From JAYWGN01 sp043778255 (GTDB taxonomy: Bacteria; Bacteroidota; Bacteroidia; Chitinophagales; Chitinophagaceae), in assembly GCA_043778255.1 (NCBI GenBank), contig JAYWGN010000044.1, positions 1-25,395 on the forward strand: a stretch of 25,395 nucleotides of DNA, read 5' to 3'. The notes under the pieces were generated by a model. The model was not told the origin of the DNA and made no database searches. It worked only from the letters and a program-made list of their open reading frames with translations. The translations under genes and the position numbers were made by a program. Shown piece after piece: positions 7,886 to 14,807 of this stretch. Numbering within the stretch: the stretch's first letter is position 1; each line of letters starts with the position of its first letter.

Positions 7886-8443
7886 ATGAAATTAAAATTT
7901 GTTCCATTTTTTTTGCTAGTTAGTGTATATGCTTTTGCTCAGCAAAAAACTACTATGGCAACTAAAACCAAAAGTATAAGCTTCCCCGAAAGTTTTATAG
8001 GGCATTGGAAAGGCACACTTAATTGGTACCCCAATGGTGGTGAAGCAAAGCAAGTGGAAACTCAACTCATTATAAAACCAACTAGCACAAAAAACGAATA
8101 TACTTGGCAAATAATATATGGAGCAGCTTTGCAGGATAATAGACCCTACTTACTTAAAAAAAAAGATACCACAGGTAACCATTGGCTTATTGATGAAGTT
8201 AACGGTATAGTGCTTGATAGCTATTGGCTCGGCAACCGATTTATTGGTGCATTTAGCGTTAGTGGCAATATGATTGTAGATAACTATTGGTTACAAAACG
8301 ATGAGTTACACATAGAATTTATAAGCCACAACCAGAATGCAATTAGTACCTCAGGTGGTAAAGATGAGGACAACCCAACTGTAAATAGTTATAGGCTTGG
8401 TAGTTACCAAAAAGGAGTGCTAAAAAGAATAATAACTAAGTAA
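7886..8443 (+). CDS. Secreted lipocalin-like protein, unknown function
   Basis: A 185-aa protein with a type I signal peptide (cleavage likely after AFA at residue 18). The mature part opens with FIGHWKGTLNWYPNGG and continues in alternating beta-strand pattern with many Trp and Tyr residues (WQIIYG, HWLIDE, DSYWLGN, DNYWLQND). This is the look of a small lipocalin or fatty-acid-binding-protein type beta barrel. I see no catalytic signature. It is 30 nt downstream of the tiny lipoproteins on the same strand and may be cotranscribed. A hairpin terminator follows. Confidence 0.7.
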   Translation: MKLKFVPFFLLVSVYAFAQQKTTMATKTKSISFPESFIGHWKGTLNWYPNGGEAKQVETQLIIKPTSTKNEYTWQIIYGAALQDNRPYLLKKKDTTGNHWLIDEVNGIVLDSYWLGNRFIGAFSVSGNMIVDNYWLQNDELHIEFISHNQNAISTSGGKDEDNPTVNSYRLGSYQKGVLKRIITK

Positions 8444-8456
8444 TATAATACTGAAA

Positions 8457-8483
8457 AACCCTGTGAGTAATACTTACAGGGTT
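8457..8483. terminator. Hairpin terminator between convergent genes
   Basis: Positions 8457-8468 pair with 8472-8483 in a 12-bp stem with one G-T wobble and an AAT loop (AACCCTGT at one end, ACAGGGTT at the other). A run of five A precedes and overlaps it, giving a T-run for the minus-strand DUF2795 gene. On the plus strand the T-run is weak. Confidence 0.75.
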
Positions 8484-8511
8484 ATTTACAATGTTGTTAC
8501 TAATTAACTTA

Positions 8512-8733
8512 CTAATATTCTTCTTCGTTAAAAAAGAAGTCATCTTGTGTGGGGTAATCACTCCAAATGTCCTCAACACCTTCGTATATTTCGCCATCTT
8601 CTTCAAGCTCTTGTAGGTTTTCAATTACTTCAATTGGTGCACCGCTTCTTATACAAAAGTCAATTAATTCATCTCGGCTTGCAGGCCAAGGAGCATCTTC
8701 CAAATAAGAGGCTAGTTCTAAAGTCCAAAACAT
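8512..8733 (-). CDS. DUF2795 domain protein
   Basis: A 73-aa acidic cytoplasmic protein. The sequence (WTLELASYLEDAPWPASRDELIDF, RSGAPIEVIENLQELE, SDYPTQDDFFFNEEEY) is the form of DUF2795 that is very strongly conserved across Bacteroidota. The function is unknown. There is no signal peptide and the C-terminus is extremely acidic. A promoter-like TACATTTG lies on the minus strand at 8788-8795, about 55 nt before the start. Confidence 0.88.
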   Translation of the reverse strand: MFWTLELASYLEDAPWPASRDELIDFCIRSGAPIEVIENLQELEEDGEIYEGVEDIWSDYPTQDDFFFNEEEY

Positions 8734-8787
8734 ATTTTTATATTTTTATTGTTATTAATTAGGTTAAATATTTTGCTCTTTTTTTTG

Positions 8788-8795
8788 CAAATGTA
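8788..8795 (-). promoter_or_regulatory. -7 promoter element for the DUF2795 gene
   Basis: TACATTTG on the minus strand matches the Bacteroidota -7 consensus TAnnTTTG. It lies in the AT-rich divergent region between the DUF2795 gene and the ABC ATPase gene. Confidence 0.4.
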
Positions 8796-8906
8796 ATTGT
8801 ATTATTCAAATTTCAAAATATATTATTTTAATGGCTTAATTTTATATTACAATAAGTAAACGTAAAAAAGTAAATTTTGGTTGTAAAGCCTTAATAAATA
8901 AGTGTT

Positions 8907-9557
8907 ATGATTATGTTAGAAGCAAAAAATATTAGAAAAAAATACGACAATTTGGAGATACTTAAAGGTGTAGATATTAGCATAAATAAAGGCGAAATAG
9001 TAAGTATTGTAGGCTCAAGTGGTGCAGGCAAAAGCACTCTATTACATATATTGGGCACATTGGATAAAGCCGATGCTGGCACTATTATAATGAATGGCAC
9101 TACATTTACCCCAAAAACAAATTATAATGACTACCGCAATAAGCACATGGGATTTGTATTTCAGTTTCACCACTTGTTACCCGAATTTACTGCCCTCGAA
9201 AATGTGTGCATACCCGGTTGGATAGCTAAGAGAAATAAAAAAGAATTAGAGGCAAGTGCTATTGCATTATTAACCAAACTTGGGCTGCAGCACAAAACCC
9301 AAAACAAACCCCAACAACTTAGCGGTGGCGAACAGCAAAGAGTGGCCGTAGCAAGGGCATTAATTAATAACCCCGATATTATATTTGCCGATGAACCAAC
9401 TGGGAATTTGGATAGTAAAAATGCGGAGGAATTGCACCAACTATTTGTGCAATTAAGAGACGAATTAAAGCAAACTTTTTTGATAGTAACCCACAACGAA
9501 ACCCTTGCTGCCAAAGGCAATAGAGTACTTTATATGCAAGATGGGGTAATGGTATAG
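8907..9557 (+). CDS. lolD: ABC transporter ATP-binding protein, LolD type
   Basis: A 216-aa ABC ATPase of the LolD/MacB-type family, which power outer-membrane lipoprotein release or mechanotransmission. Motifs from M8907: Walker A GSSGAGKST 36-44, Q-loop Q86 (FVFQFHHLLPEFTALENV), signature LSGGEQQRVAVARAL from 138, Walker B with E163 (IIFADEPTGNLDS), and H-loop H196 (VTHN). The FQFHHLLPEFTALENV segment is close to LolD. A second ATG at 8913 (MLEAKNI) is an equally good start. The LolC/E-type permease partner is not adjacent, as is usual in Bacteroidota. Its stop abuts the stop of the convergent peroxidase gene with no gap. The exact substrate is inferred from family resemblance. Confidence 0.85.
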   Translation: MIMLEAKNIRKKYDNLEILKGVDISINKGEIVSIVGSSGAGKSTLLHILGTLDKADAGTIIMNGTTFTPKTNYNDYRNKHMGFVFQFHHLLPEFTALENVCIPGWIAKRNKKELEASAIALLTKLGLQHKTQNKPQQLSGGEQQRVAVARALINNPDIIFADEPTGNLDSKNAEELHQLFVQLRDELKQTFLIVTHNETLAAKGNRVLYMQDGVMV

Positions 9558-10607
9558 TTACTTTGCATACTCTTTATTATTAACCAAAGTACTATCCGTT
9601 AAGGTGTATAAAAAAGCTACTAATTGTTGTTGCTCCAATTGGGTTAAATACAATGGTTTTATAAGCAAATGTTTATGCTTATTTGTAGTGCCATTACCTT
9701 TGTTAATTCCCTTAGCTATTACCCTACCACCTTGGTTATAGTTAGCAATTACTTGAGTAAGTGTTGGTTCGCTACCGTCGTGGTAGTAAGGTGCAGTGTA
9801 TTGCAAATTACGTAAGGTTGGCACTTTATATTTACCCATATCCATGGCATTATTAGTAAGCTGCAGTAACCCAATATCGTAAGTTGGGTAGCTACCCATA
9901 CCATCAATATTATATAAGCCAGTATTGTAATAGTTAAGTGTATTACCATTATTATCCCTAACTGTAGGTTGGTTAAAGTTGCTACCACCGTGGCATTGGC
10001 TGCAATTTGTTTTGCTACTTGTAAACAATTGTAACCCTGCAATTTCATTTGCCGTTAAGGCATTTGTATTGCCGCCAATATAGCTATCATAGGCAGTACT
10101 GTAACTTTTTATGGTAAGTATAAATGCTGCAATTGCAGTATTTATTTGTGGCAATTGCATATTAGCTATAGGTTGTTTGTAGGCATTATTGTACAATGTA
10201 TTATACACTTCTATTTGCTGTAACCGTTGCACAAGCTGGGTTTGGCGGTGATACCAACCCAACTCAGGTGGGTGGTTAGTGTACAGTGGCTTATTCATTT
10301 GCTGCTCCAATGTATGTAAGGTACTATCGGCAGCTGTAAAGTAATATTGCTGTTGTAGGTTAAATAAGGGTTTGCTATTCCGTTGGTGTAAGTCGCCGTA
10401 AAGCCCAATGCTACGTTTGTAACTATCGGTAAATGCAAACTTTGGGTCGTGGCAAGTAGCACAACTTTTGGTTTGGTTGTAGCTTAAGTTTACATCGTAA
10501 AACAATTGTTTGCCCAACATAACCAATGCCTTACTATCAGGCTGTTTGCTGCTGTTGCTACAAGCAAATATAATTACCAACCCTACTATACCAAAAGCTT
10601 TATACAT
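9558..10607 (-). CDS. Di-heme cytochrome c peroxidase/MauG-family lipoprotein
   Basis: A 349-aa protein with a signal peptide and lipobox (VIIFAC, C16), so anchored on the periplasmic side. Two c-type heme sites are present: CATCH at 49-53 and CSQCH at 202-206. Family landmarks include QLFYDVNLS, the post-heme DPKFAFTD, and YKVPTLRNLQYTAPYYHDGS near the C-terminus. Bacterial members reduce hydrogen peroxide or, as in MauG, oxidise protein or peptide substrates; which applies cannot be told here. The start lies 2 nt after the gatB stop, so it should be translated from the same message. It meets the ABC ATPase gene stop to stop. Confidence 0.9.
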   Translation of the reverse strand: MYKAFGIVGLVIIFACSNSSKQPDSKALVMLGKQLFYDVNLSYNQTKSCATCHDPKFAFTDSYKRSIGLYGDLHQRNSKPLFNLQQQYYFTAADSTLHTLEQQMNKPLYTNHPPELGWYHRQTQLVQRLQQIEVYNTLYNNAYKQPIANMQLPQINTAIAAFILTIKSYSTAYDSYIGGNTNALTANEIAGLQLFTSSKTNCSQCHGGSNFNQPTVRDNNGNTLNYYNTGLYNIDGMGSYPTYDIGLLQLTNNAMDMGKYKVPTLRNLQYTAPYYHDGSEPTLTQVIANYNQGGRVIAKGINKGNGTTNKHKHLLIKPLYLTQLEQQQLVAFLYTLTDSTLVNNKEYAK

Positions 10608-10609
10608 GG

Positions 10610-12061
10610 CTATGCCATTAATTTTGTTTGCAATATTTCTTGTGTTTCTTTGGGTGCAGCCTTACCTTTGCTTAGCTTTACTACTTCGCCTACAAAGTAC
10701 CCTATCAGTCCTTTTTTGCCTTTTTTATACTCGGCTACTTTAGCTTCATTTTTTTGCAATACAGTAGTTACCCAATTATCTAATTCGTCGGTATTTATTT
10801 GCAATGTTAATTGCATACTATCAATTAATTGTAGTGGAGTGTGGTTGGTTTGCTTAAGTAATGCAGCAAATAATTTACTACTTGCCGTACCAAATGTTAT
10901 GGTATTAGCGTCTATCAAATTTACAATGTTGGCTGTAGTTGCAGCAACTATTGGGCATTGCTTTATACTAATATTTTGCTCCTTACTGTATTGCTTTATG
11001 GGTCCGTTTATAAAGTTAATAATGCCTTTGGCATTAGTACAGGTTAGTATAGCTTCGCTAAAATATTGGTAGGTCTCATAATCATCTACTACACTTGTAG
11101 CATCGTATAAGCTAAGCCCATATTGGGTTTGCAGGTTTATTATTATTTGCTGAGGCAATGCTGGTAGGGCATGTTGCAGTTGTTTAATAGTAGTTTGGCT
11201 AATTATAGTTGGGCTAAGGTCAGGCTCTATAAAGTAGCGGTAATCATTTGCATCTTCCTTACTACGTAGGCTGAATGTAGTTTCGTTTACAGCATCAAAT
11301 GATCGAGTTTCTTGATGCACTTTTTCGCCATTATTTAATATTGCGGCAAGTCTAGCTACTTCAATTTCAATTGCTTTTTTTGCAAATTTTATACTGTTTA
11401 CATTTTTCACTTCTACCCTAGTACCTAGTACAGTACTCCCTTTTGGCTTCAGGCTTACATTTACATCGCATCGCAAACTGCCCTCTTCCATATTACCATC
11501 ACTTATGCCTACCCAACGTACTAGCTTACGTAATTGGGTTAAAAAGTTATAGGCTTCTTCGCTACTATTAATACAAGGTTCGGTTACCAATTCGCAAAGT
11601 GGAGTACCGGCACGGTTATAATCCAAAGCTGTATTATTAGGGTCAGCATCGTGTATGCTTTTACCTGCATCTTCCTCTAAGTGTATATGGTGTATGGCTA
11701 TATTTTTATTGCCGTTGGCAGATGCTATTGCCAAGCTACCACCCACACAAATTGGGTCAATATGTTGAGTAGTTTGAAAGCCCTTTGGCAAATCGGGGTA
11801 GAGGTAATGTTTGCGACTAAAATAGTTGGTAGTAGTAATGCTACAACCCAATACCAAACCGAGTGTTACAGCTTTTTCAATAGCTATTTGGTTAACCCTT
11901 GGCATAGTACCTGGGTGCCCAAGTGTAATAGCACTTGTATTATAATTAGGAGCAGCACCATACAAAGCAGCATCGCTACAAAAAAGTTTACTATTTGTAT
12001 TTAACTGTATATGTACCTCCAACCCAACTACTACATCGTACTCAGCATCCTGTTGTTTCAT
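10610..12061 (-). CDS. gatB: Asp-tRNA(Asn)/Glu-tRNA(Gln) amidotransferase subunit B
   Basis: The 483-aa GatB subunit of GatCAB, which converts misacylated Glu-tRNA(Gln) or Asp-tRNA(Asn) to the correct amide form. The cradle domain opens with VGLEVHIQLNT and contains LGHPGTMPRVN, HLEEDAGKS, DYNRAGTPLCELVTEP and SLRCDVNVS. The C-terminal helical/YqeY tail ends with KGLIGYFVGEVVKLSKGKAAPKETQ. Length is normal. The first 48 nt (16 codons) lie inside the left copy of the 96-bp repeat, and the same 16 codons are present as a fragment at 13180-13227. The likely -7 element is 4 nt before the ATG, so the message may be almost leaderless. gatA and gatC are not in the window. Confidence 0.97.
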   Translation of the reverse strand: MKQQDAEYDVVVGLEVHIQLNTNSKLFCSDAALYGAAPNYNTSAITLGHPGTMPRVNQIAIEKAVTLGLVLGCSITTTNYFSRKHYLYPDLPKGFQTTQHIDPICVGGSLAIASANGNKNIAIHHIHLEEDAGKSIHDADPNNTALDYNRAGTPLCELVTEPCINSSEEAYNFLTQLRKLVRWVGISDGNMEEGSLRCDVNVSLKPKGSTVLGTRVEVKNVNSIKFAKKAIEIEVARLAAILNNGEKVHQETRSFDAVNETTFSLRSKEDANDYRYFIEPDLSPTIISQTTIKQLQHALPALPQQIIINLQTQYGLSLYDATSVVDDYETYQYFSEAILTCTNAKGIINFINGPIKQYSKEQNISIKQCPIVAATTANIVNLIDANTITFGTASSKLFAALLKQTNHTPLQLIDSMQLTLQINTDELDNWVTTVLQKNEAKVAEYKKGKKGLIGYFVGEVVKLSKGKAAPKETQEILQTKLMA

Positions 12062-12109
12062 TGTGCAAAAGTACTATTTTTGAATAAGCTATGAAACAAG
12101 GTTTTTTAA
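12014..12109. repeat. Left copy of perfect 96-bp direct repeat (target duplication)
   Basis: Every base from 12014 to 12109 is identical to 13180-13275, an offset of 1166 bp. The match breaks at once on both sides (12013 g versus a; 12110 a versus t). This copy contains the first 16 codons of gatB, the 29-bp promoter region, and the first 19 nt of the peptidase gene. The peptidase start here is a dead fragment (MKQGFLNR then TAA at 12115-12117). Confidence 0.97.
12066..12082. promoter_or_regulatory. Divergent -7 elements, left copy
   Basis: TACTTTTG on the minus strand (12066-12073) fits TAnnTTTG for gatB, 4 nt before its ATG. TATTTTTG on the plus strand (12075-12082) is the original peptidase promoter element; in this copy it now points into the Abi island. 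Confidence 0.55.
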
Positions 12110-12140
12110 ATAGGTAAATTAAGAATTAGATAATAATTAC

Positions 12141-12148
12141 TATATTTG
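12141..12148 (+). promoter_or_regulatory. -7 promoter element for the Abi island
   Basis: TATATTTG matches the Bacteroidota -7 consensus TAnnTTTG. It would start a transcript near 12155, upstream of the hairpin at 12159-12196 and 75 nt before the Abi gene. Confidence 0.5.
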
Positions 12149-12149
12149 C

Positions 12150-12208
12150 AGTAATAATACCTACCATGCCTCTTAATAATGCACACTTTGGTGGGTTTTC
12201 GATTTTTA
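12150..12208 (+). ncRNA. Putative structured RNA upstream of the Abi gene
   Basis: Between a TATATTTG promoter element and the Abi start, positions 12159-12166 (ACCTACCA) pair with 12189-12196 (TGGTGGGT) in an 8-bp stem with one wobble. An inner TGC (12167-12169) pairs with GCA (12181-12183). The stem is followed by TTTTCGATTTTT, a U-rich stretch that could terminate or attenuate transcription. No reading frame of note lies here. AbiF-type HEPN proteins are reported to be neutralised by a nearby small RNA, which makes this a candidate antitoxin RNA. It could equally be a structured leader of the Abi message. Confidence 0.35.
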
Positions 12209-12228
12209 TAACAATTTCTAAGCAATAA

Positions 12229-12975
12229 ATGCATTTTAATAAACAGCCAATTTCAGTAATTGAACAAATTGAATTGTTACAAAATAGAGGGTTAATAATA
12301 ATTGATAAAAGTAATGCTTTTAGTTTTTTATCAAATGTTAGTTATTATAGATTTAGAGCTTATACTTTCCCATTTCAAAACAATAGCTTACCAAATCACA
12401 ATTTTTTAAACAATATAACTTTTGAAGAAATTGTAGATTTGTATATTTTTGATAGTAGGCTAAGATCACTTTTATTTGAGGCAATTGAAAAAATTGAAAT
12501 TGCATTGCGAACTCAGCTCATTTATAATTATGCCATAAAGTATGGAAGTCATTGGCATTTAGAGCCAAACTTCTTTAATAATTTAGATTATTACAAAGAA
12601 CACATTATTACTTTAAATAAAGAAGTACAAAGAAGTAATGAAATTTTTATAAAACACTATTCTAAAAAATATACAACTCCCATTGAGCCTCCTTGTTGGA
12701 TGAGTTTAGAGGTTTCTAGTTTAGGTCTTTTATCCAAAATTTTTGCAAATTTGAAAAAAGATAACTGTAAAAAAGATATCACAAATTACTTTGGCCTAAT
12801 TGATGCTGACATACTTAAAAATTGGATATTCTGCTTTAGTATATTAAGGAATACCTGTGCACATCATGGAAGAGTATGGAATAGAAGATTCCCAGAAATA
12901 ATACTGCCAAGAAAGACAAAAAATACTTTTTTCAAAATAATAATATATATCCAAATAAAATTTTTTCATATATAA
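12229..12975 (+). CDS. Abi_2 (AbiD/AbiF-like) HEPN protein, frame broken near the end
   Basis: A 248-aa open frame whose first 235 residues are a typical Abi_2 protein: KQPISVIEQIELLQNRGLII, LSNVSYYRFRAYTFPF, FEEIVDLYIFDSRLRSLLFE, EKIEIALRTQL, then PPCWMSLEVSSLGLLSKIF and RNTCAHHGRVWNRRF. R207 and H212 form the Rx4H motif of HEPN RNases (RNTCAH), so abortive-infection or toxin-like RNA cleavage is expected. After F235 the frame runs into FKIIIYIQIKFFHI, unlike the family, and stops. The proper C-terminus continues in the -1 frame from 12933 to 13112, giving about 294 aa in all, near the family's usual length. The switch lies on T TTT TTC (12927-12933). It may be a mutation, a homopolymer sequencing error, or programmed frameshifting. 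Confidence 0.85.
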   Translation: MHFNKQPISVIEQIELLQNRGLIIIDKSNAFSFLSNVSYYRFRAYTFPFQNNSLPNHNFLNNITFEEIVDLYIFDSRLRSLLFEAIEKIEIALRTQLIYNYAIKYGSHWHLEPNFFNNLDYYKEHIITLNKEVQRSNEIFIKHYSKKYTTPIEPPCWMSLEVSSLGLLSKIFANLKKDNCKKDITNYFGLIDADILKNWIFCFSILRNTCAHHGRVWNRRFPEIILPRKTKNTFFKIIIYIQIKFFHI

Positions 12976-13112
12976 ATTCAATCATATATACACTTAATAT
13001 AATTGAGACATTTAAAACTAGTTTAAAAGAATTATTAAAATTTCAATCTAAAGCTACTGAAAAAGAAATGGGTTTTATTCAAAATTGGGAATCTGATTTA
13101 TTTTGGAAATAA
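12933..13112 (+). pseudogene. C-terminal part of the Abi protein in the -1 frame
   Basis: Read from CAA at 12933, the -1 frame gives 59 residues and ends at TAA 13110-13112. It contains NSIIYTLNIIETFKTSLKEL and EKEMGFIQNWESDLFWK. Abi_2 proteins typically finish with a helix and then MGFP-x-W...LW, so this is the missing tail. It has no start codon of its own at its head and would be made only by frameshifting from the upstream frame or after restoration of one T in the T-run at 12927-12932. Confidence 0.75.
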
Positions 13113-13179
13113 AATTGTTGTTTAACAAAAGATTTAAAGTTTGTAATACACAAATTGTAAAATTATATCGAATTTTATA

Positions 13180-13275
13180 TACCTCCAACCCAACTACTAC
13201 ATCGTACTCAGCATCCTGTTGTTTCATTGTGCAAAAGTACTATTTTTGAATAAGCTATGAAACAAGGTTTTTTAA
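13180..13275. repeat. Right copy of perfect 96-bp direct repeat
   Basis: Identical to 12014-12109. Here the gatB part (13180-13227 on the minus strand, 16 codons MKQQDAEYDVVVGLEV) is a dead fragment that runs on into unrelated codons, while the peptidase start at 13257 is the functional one. The minus-strand -7 element (13232-13239) now points antisense into the Abi gene. Confidence 0.97.
13232..13248. promoter_or_regulatory. Divergent -7 elements, right copy
   Basis: TATTTTTG on the plus strand (13241-13248) is 8 nt before the peptidase ATG and fits TAnnTTTG. TACTTTTG on the minus strand (13232-13239) is the duplicated gatB element, now without its gene and directed toward the 3' end of the Abi gene. 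Confidence 0.5.
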
Positions 13276-14204
13276 TTTTAATTGTTATACACATTAGTAA
13301 TTGTTGTTTGCTTTCGCAAACTAAAATAATTGATTCAATTATTACTAAAGAATTATTGTATAAACATATTAGTGCATTAGCTAACGATAGTATGAAAGGC
13401 AGGTATAGTGGTAGCCAAACTAATGTTGATGCAGGTAATTATATACGTAACCAATATTATAATATAGGCTTAAAAGAAATAACAGATTACCCTAATTACT
13501 TTGATGAAGTAATTGCCAATACTCAATTTTACGGCTATAATGTTATTGGTGCAATATTAGGAAAAGATAGTATTAAAAAAAATAAGGTTATTATACTTAG
13601 TGCACATTATGACCACATAGGTACTTCGGAAAGTATTGAAAGATTAGGGTATAAAACACCAGTAGATCAAATATATAATGGAGCTAATGATAATGCAAGT
13701 GGCACAGCCACAGTACTTGCCTTAGCAGAATATTTTAAAGTGTTAGATAGTAATAATTACACCCTTTTATTTGTAGCATTTACTGGTGAAGAAGAAGGAT
13801 TAGTTGGTTCTAATTATATGGCAAATAAAATGGATAAAAAGGATATACATCAAGTATTTAATTTTGAAATGTTAGGTAGGTTAAGTACACGAAAACTAAA
13901 ACCGTTTGTAACTGCAGCTTCAAAAAAATTTATAGCTTCACTTAATACAAACTTGTTACAATCTGATAGTACTTATGGAAATAAATTTTTTATTAGTGAC
14001 CCATATTCAACCGAAAATTTAGACTCAAGAAGCGATAATTATTCATTTAATAAAAAAGGAGTTAACGCCGTTACCATAATGCTTACATCACCTACTGATA
14101 GGTATTATCATAAGTTTGATGATGAAATAGGTACACTAGATTTTGTAACAATGCAAAAAGTTGTAAAAGCAATAGCCCTAGCCATAACCCCATTACTACA
14201 ATAA
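13257..14204 (+). CDS. M28-family zinc aminopeptidase, secreted
   Basis: A 315-aa metallopeptidase of family M28. The metal ligands are visible in order: H117 and D119 (SAHYDH), D145 (NGANDNASG), the catalytic pair E178/E179 (TGEEEG), E204 (NFEMLGR, where Asp is also common in the family) and H285 (RYYHKFDDE). The N-terminus is hydrophobic (FLILIVIHISNCCLLSQ) and should export the protein, with cleavage near residue 20. The two cysteines C16 and C17 could make it a lipoprotein, though the lipobox is poor. The first 19 nt of the gene lie in the right 96-bp repeat. yqgE follows after 13 nt and is probably cotranscribed. Confidence 0.9.
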   Translation: MKQGFLILIVIHISNCCLLSQTKIIDSIITKELLYKHISALANDSMKGRYSGSQTNVDAGNYIRNQYYNIGLKEITDYPNYFDEVIANTQFYGYNVIGAILGKDSIKKNKVIILSAHYDHIGTSESIERLGYKTPVDQIYNGANDNASGTATVLALAEYFKVLDSNNYTLLFVAFTGEEEGLVGSNYMANKMDKKDIHQVFNFEMLGRLSTRKLKPFVTAASKKFIASLNTNLLQSDSTYGNKFFISDPYSTENLDSRSDNYSFNKKGVNAVTIMLTSPTDRYYHKFDDEIGTLDFVTMQKVVKAIALAITPLLQ

Positions 14205-14217
14205 CTTACAGCACTTT

Positions 14218-14760
14218 ATGCCAAACCCTACCCTACTTATAAGCGACCCAAGTTTGCAAGATGCTAACTTTACCCGTACCGTATTATTAATAGCCGAACA
14301 TAATACCGATGGGGCTTTGGGCTTTGTACTCAACAAAAAATTAAAACAAAAACTGAACGACTTAATAGAATTTAGCCATGCTACGCCACTACCCTTATAT
14401 TATGGTGGCCCTGTAAAGTTAGATACCCTACACTTTATACACACCCGACCCGATATAATACCCGAGGGCAAATTGGTTATTGATAACATATATTGGGGTG
14501 GCAACTTTAACACTGCTGTAATGGCTATAAATGATAACTTAATAGAACCAAATCAAATAAAATTATTTGTTGGCTACAGTGGTTGGGAAGCTAACCAATT
14601 AGAAACCGAAATAGCCGAAGGGAGTTGGATACCTCACCAAGCTAGTACACCTATTACATTTGCAGCTAACCCAACCACACTTTGGAAAAATACATTACTT
14701 GCCATGGGTGGCGATTATGCCCTATTAGCCCATGCACCCATAAACCCTAAGTTAAATTAA
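14218..14760 (+). CDS. yqgE: YqgE/AlgH family protein
   Basis: A 180-aa protein of the YqgE/AlgH (DUF179) family. Landmarks are LLISDPSLQDANFTRTVLLIAEHN, GALGFVLNK, YYGGPV, FVGYSGWEANQLETEIAEGSW and the late LLAMGGDYALLAHAP. Members are widespread and their function is not settled, although AlgH was named from alginate regulation in Pseudomonas. No signal peptide is present, so it is cytoplasmic. It lies 13 nt behind the M28 peptidase gene. Confidence 0.93.
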   Translation: MPNPTLLISDPSLQDANFTRTVLLIAEHNTDGALGFVLNKKLKQKLNDLIEFSHATPLPLYYGGPVKLDTLHFIHTRPDIIPEGKLVIDNIYWGGNFNTAVMAINDNLIEPNQIKLFVGYSGWEANQLETEIAEGSWIPHQASTPITFAANPTTLWKNTLLAMGGDYALLAHAPINPKLN

Positions 14761-14793
14761 CCCAACTTTTTTTACTTTGTAAAATAATCAACA

Positions 14794-14807
14794 ACGAAAT
14801 ATTTCGT
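14794..14807. promoter_or_regulatory. Perfect 14-bp palindrome, likely operator of the PDZ gene
   Basis: ACGAAATATTTCGT is its own reverse complement. It lies 50 bp before the PDZ gene ATG, and a related half-site ACTTTCGTA follows at about 14818-14826. The position and symmetry suggest a repressor dimer site. The form is reminiscent of BlaI/MecI/CopY-type operators of Bacteroidota, but no such regulator is in the window. Confidence 0.5.

Larger units (their letters stand above)
12110..13179. mobile_element. Abi island inserted with long target duplication
   Basis: The 1070 bp between the two 96-bp repeats carry one Abi_2-family gene, a possible RNA upstream and a short AT-rich tail. The DNA is visibly more AT-rich and uses different codons from gatB or yqgE (for example many TTT and ATT, few of the CTA, GTA and ATA runs typical of neighbours). 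I found no terminal inverted repeats, transposase or integrase, so it is not an ordinary insertion sequence. The tail 13113-13179 holds only a weak 5-bp hairpin. Insertion of defence genes with roughly 100-bp target duplications is described for restriction-modification genes in Helicobacter; this looks similar. Confidence 0.8.

Noticed and set aside
10506..11072. 188-codon plus-strand open frame opposite gatB
   Set aside because: It is the shadow of the clearly coding gatB and peroxidase frames, with low-complexity hydrophobic content.
12110..13179. Ordinary insertion sequence
   Set aside because: No transposase and no terminal inverted repeats, and a 96-bp duplication is far longer than normal transposon target duplications.
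14761..14790. TTTTAC/GTAAAA hairpin after yqgE as a terminator
   Set aside because: The stem is short and AT-only and the T-run is on the wrong side.
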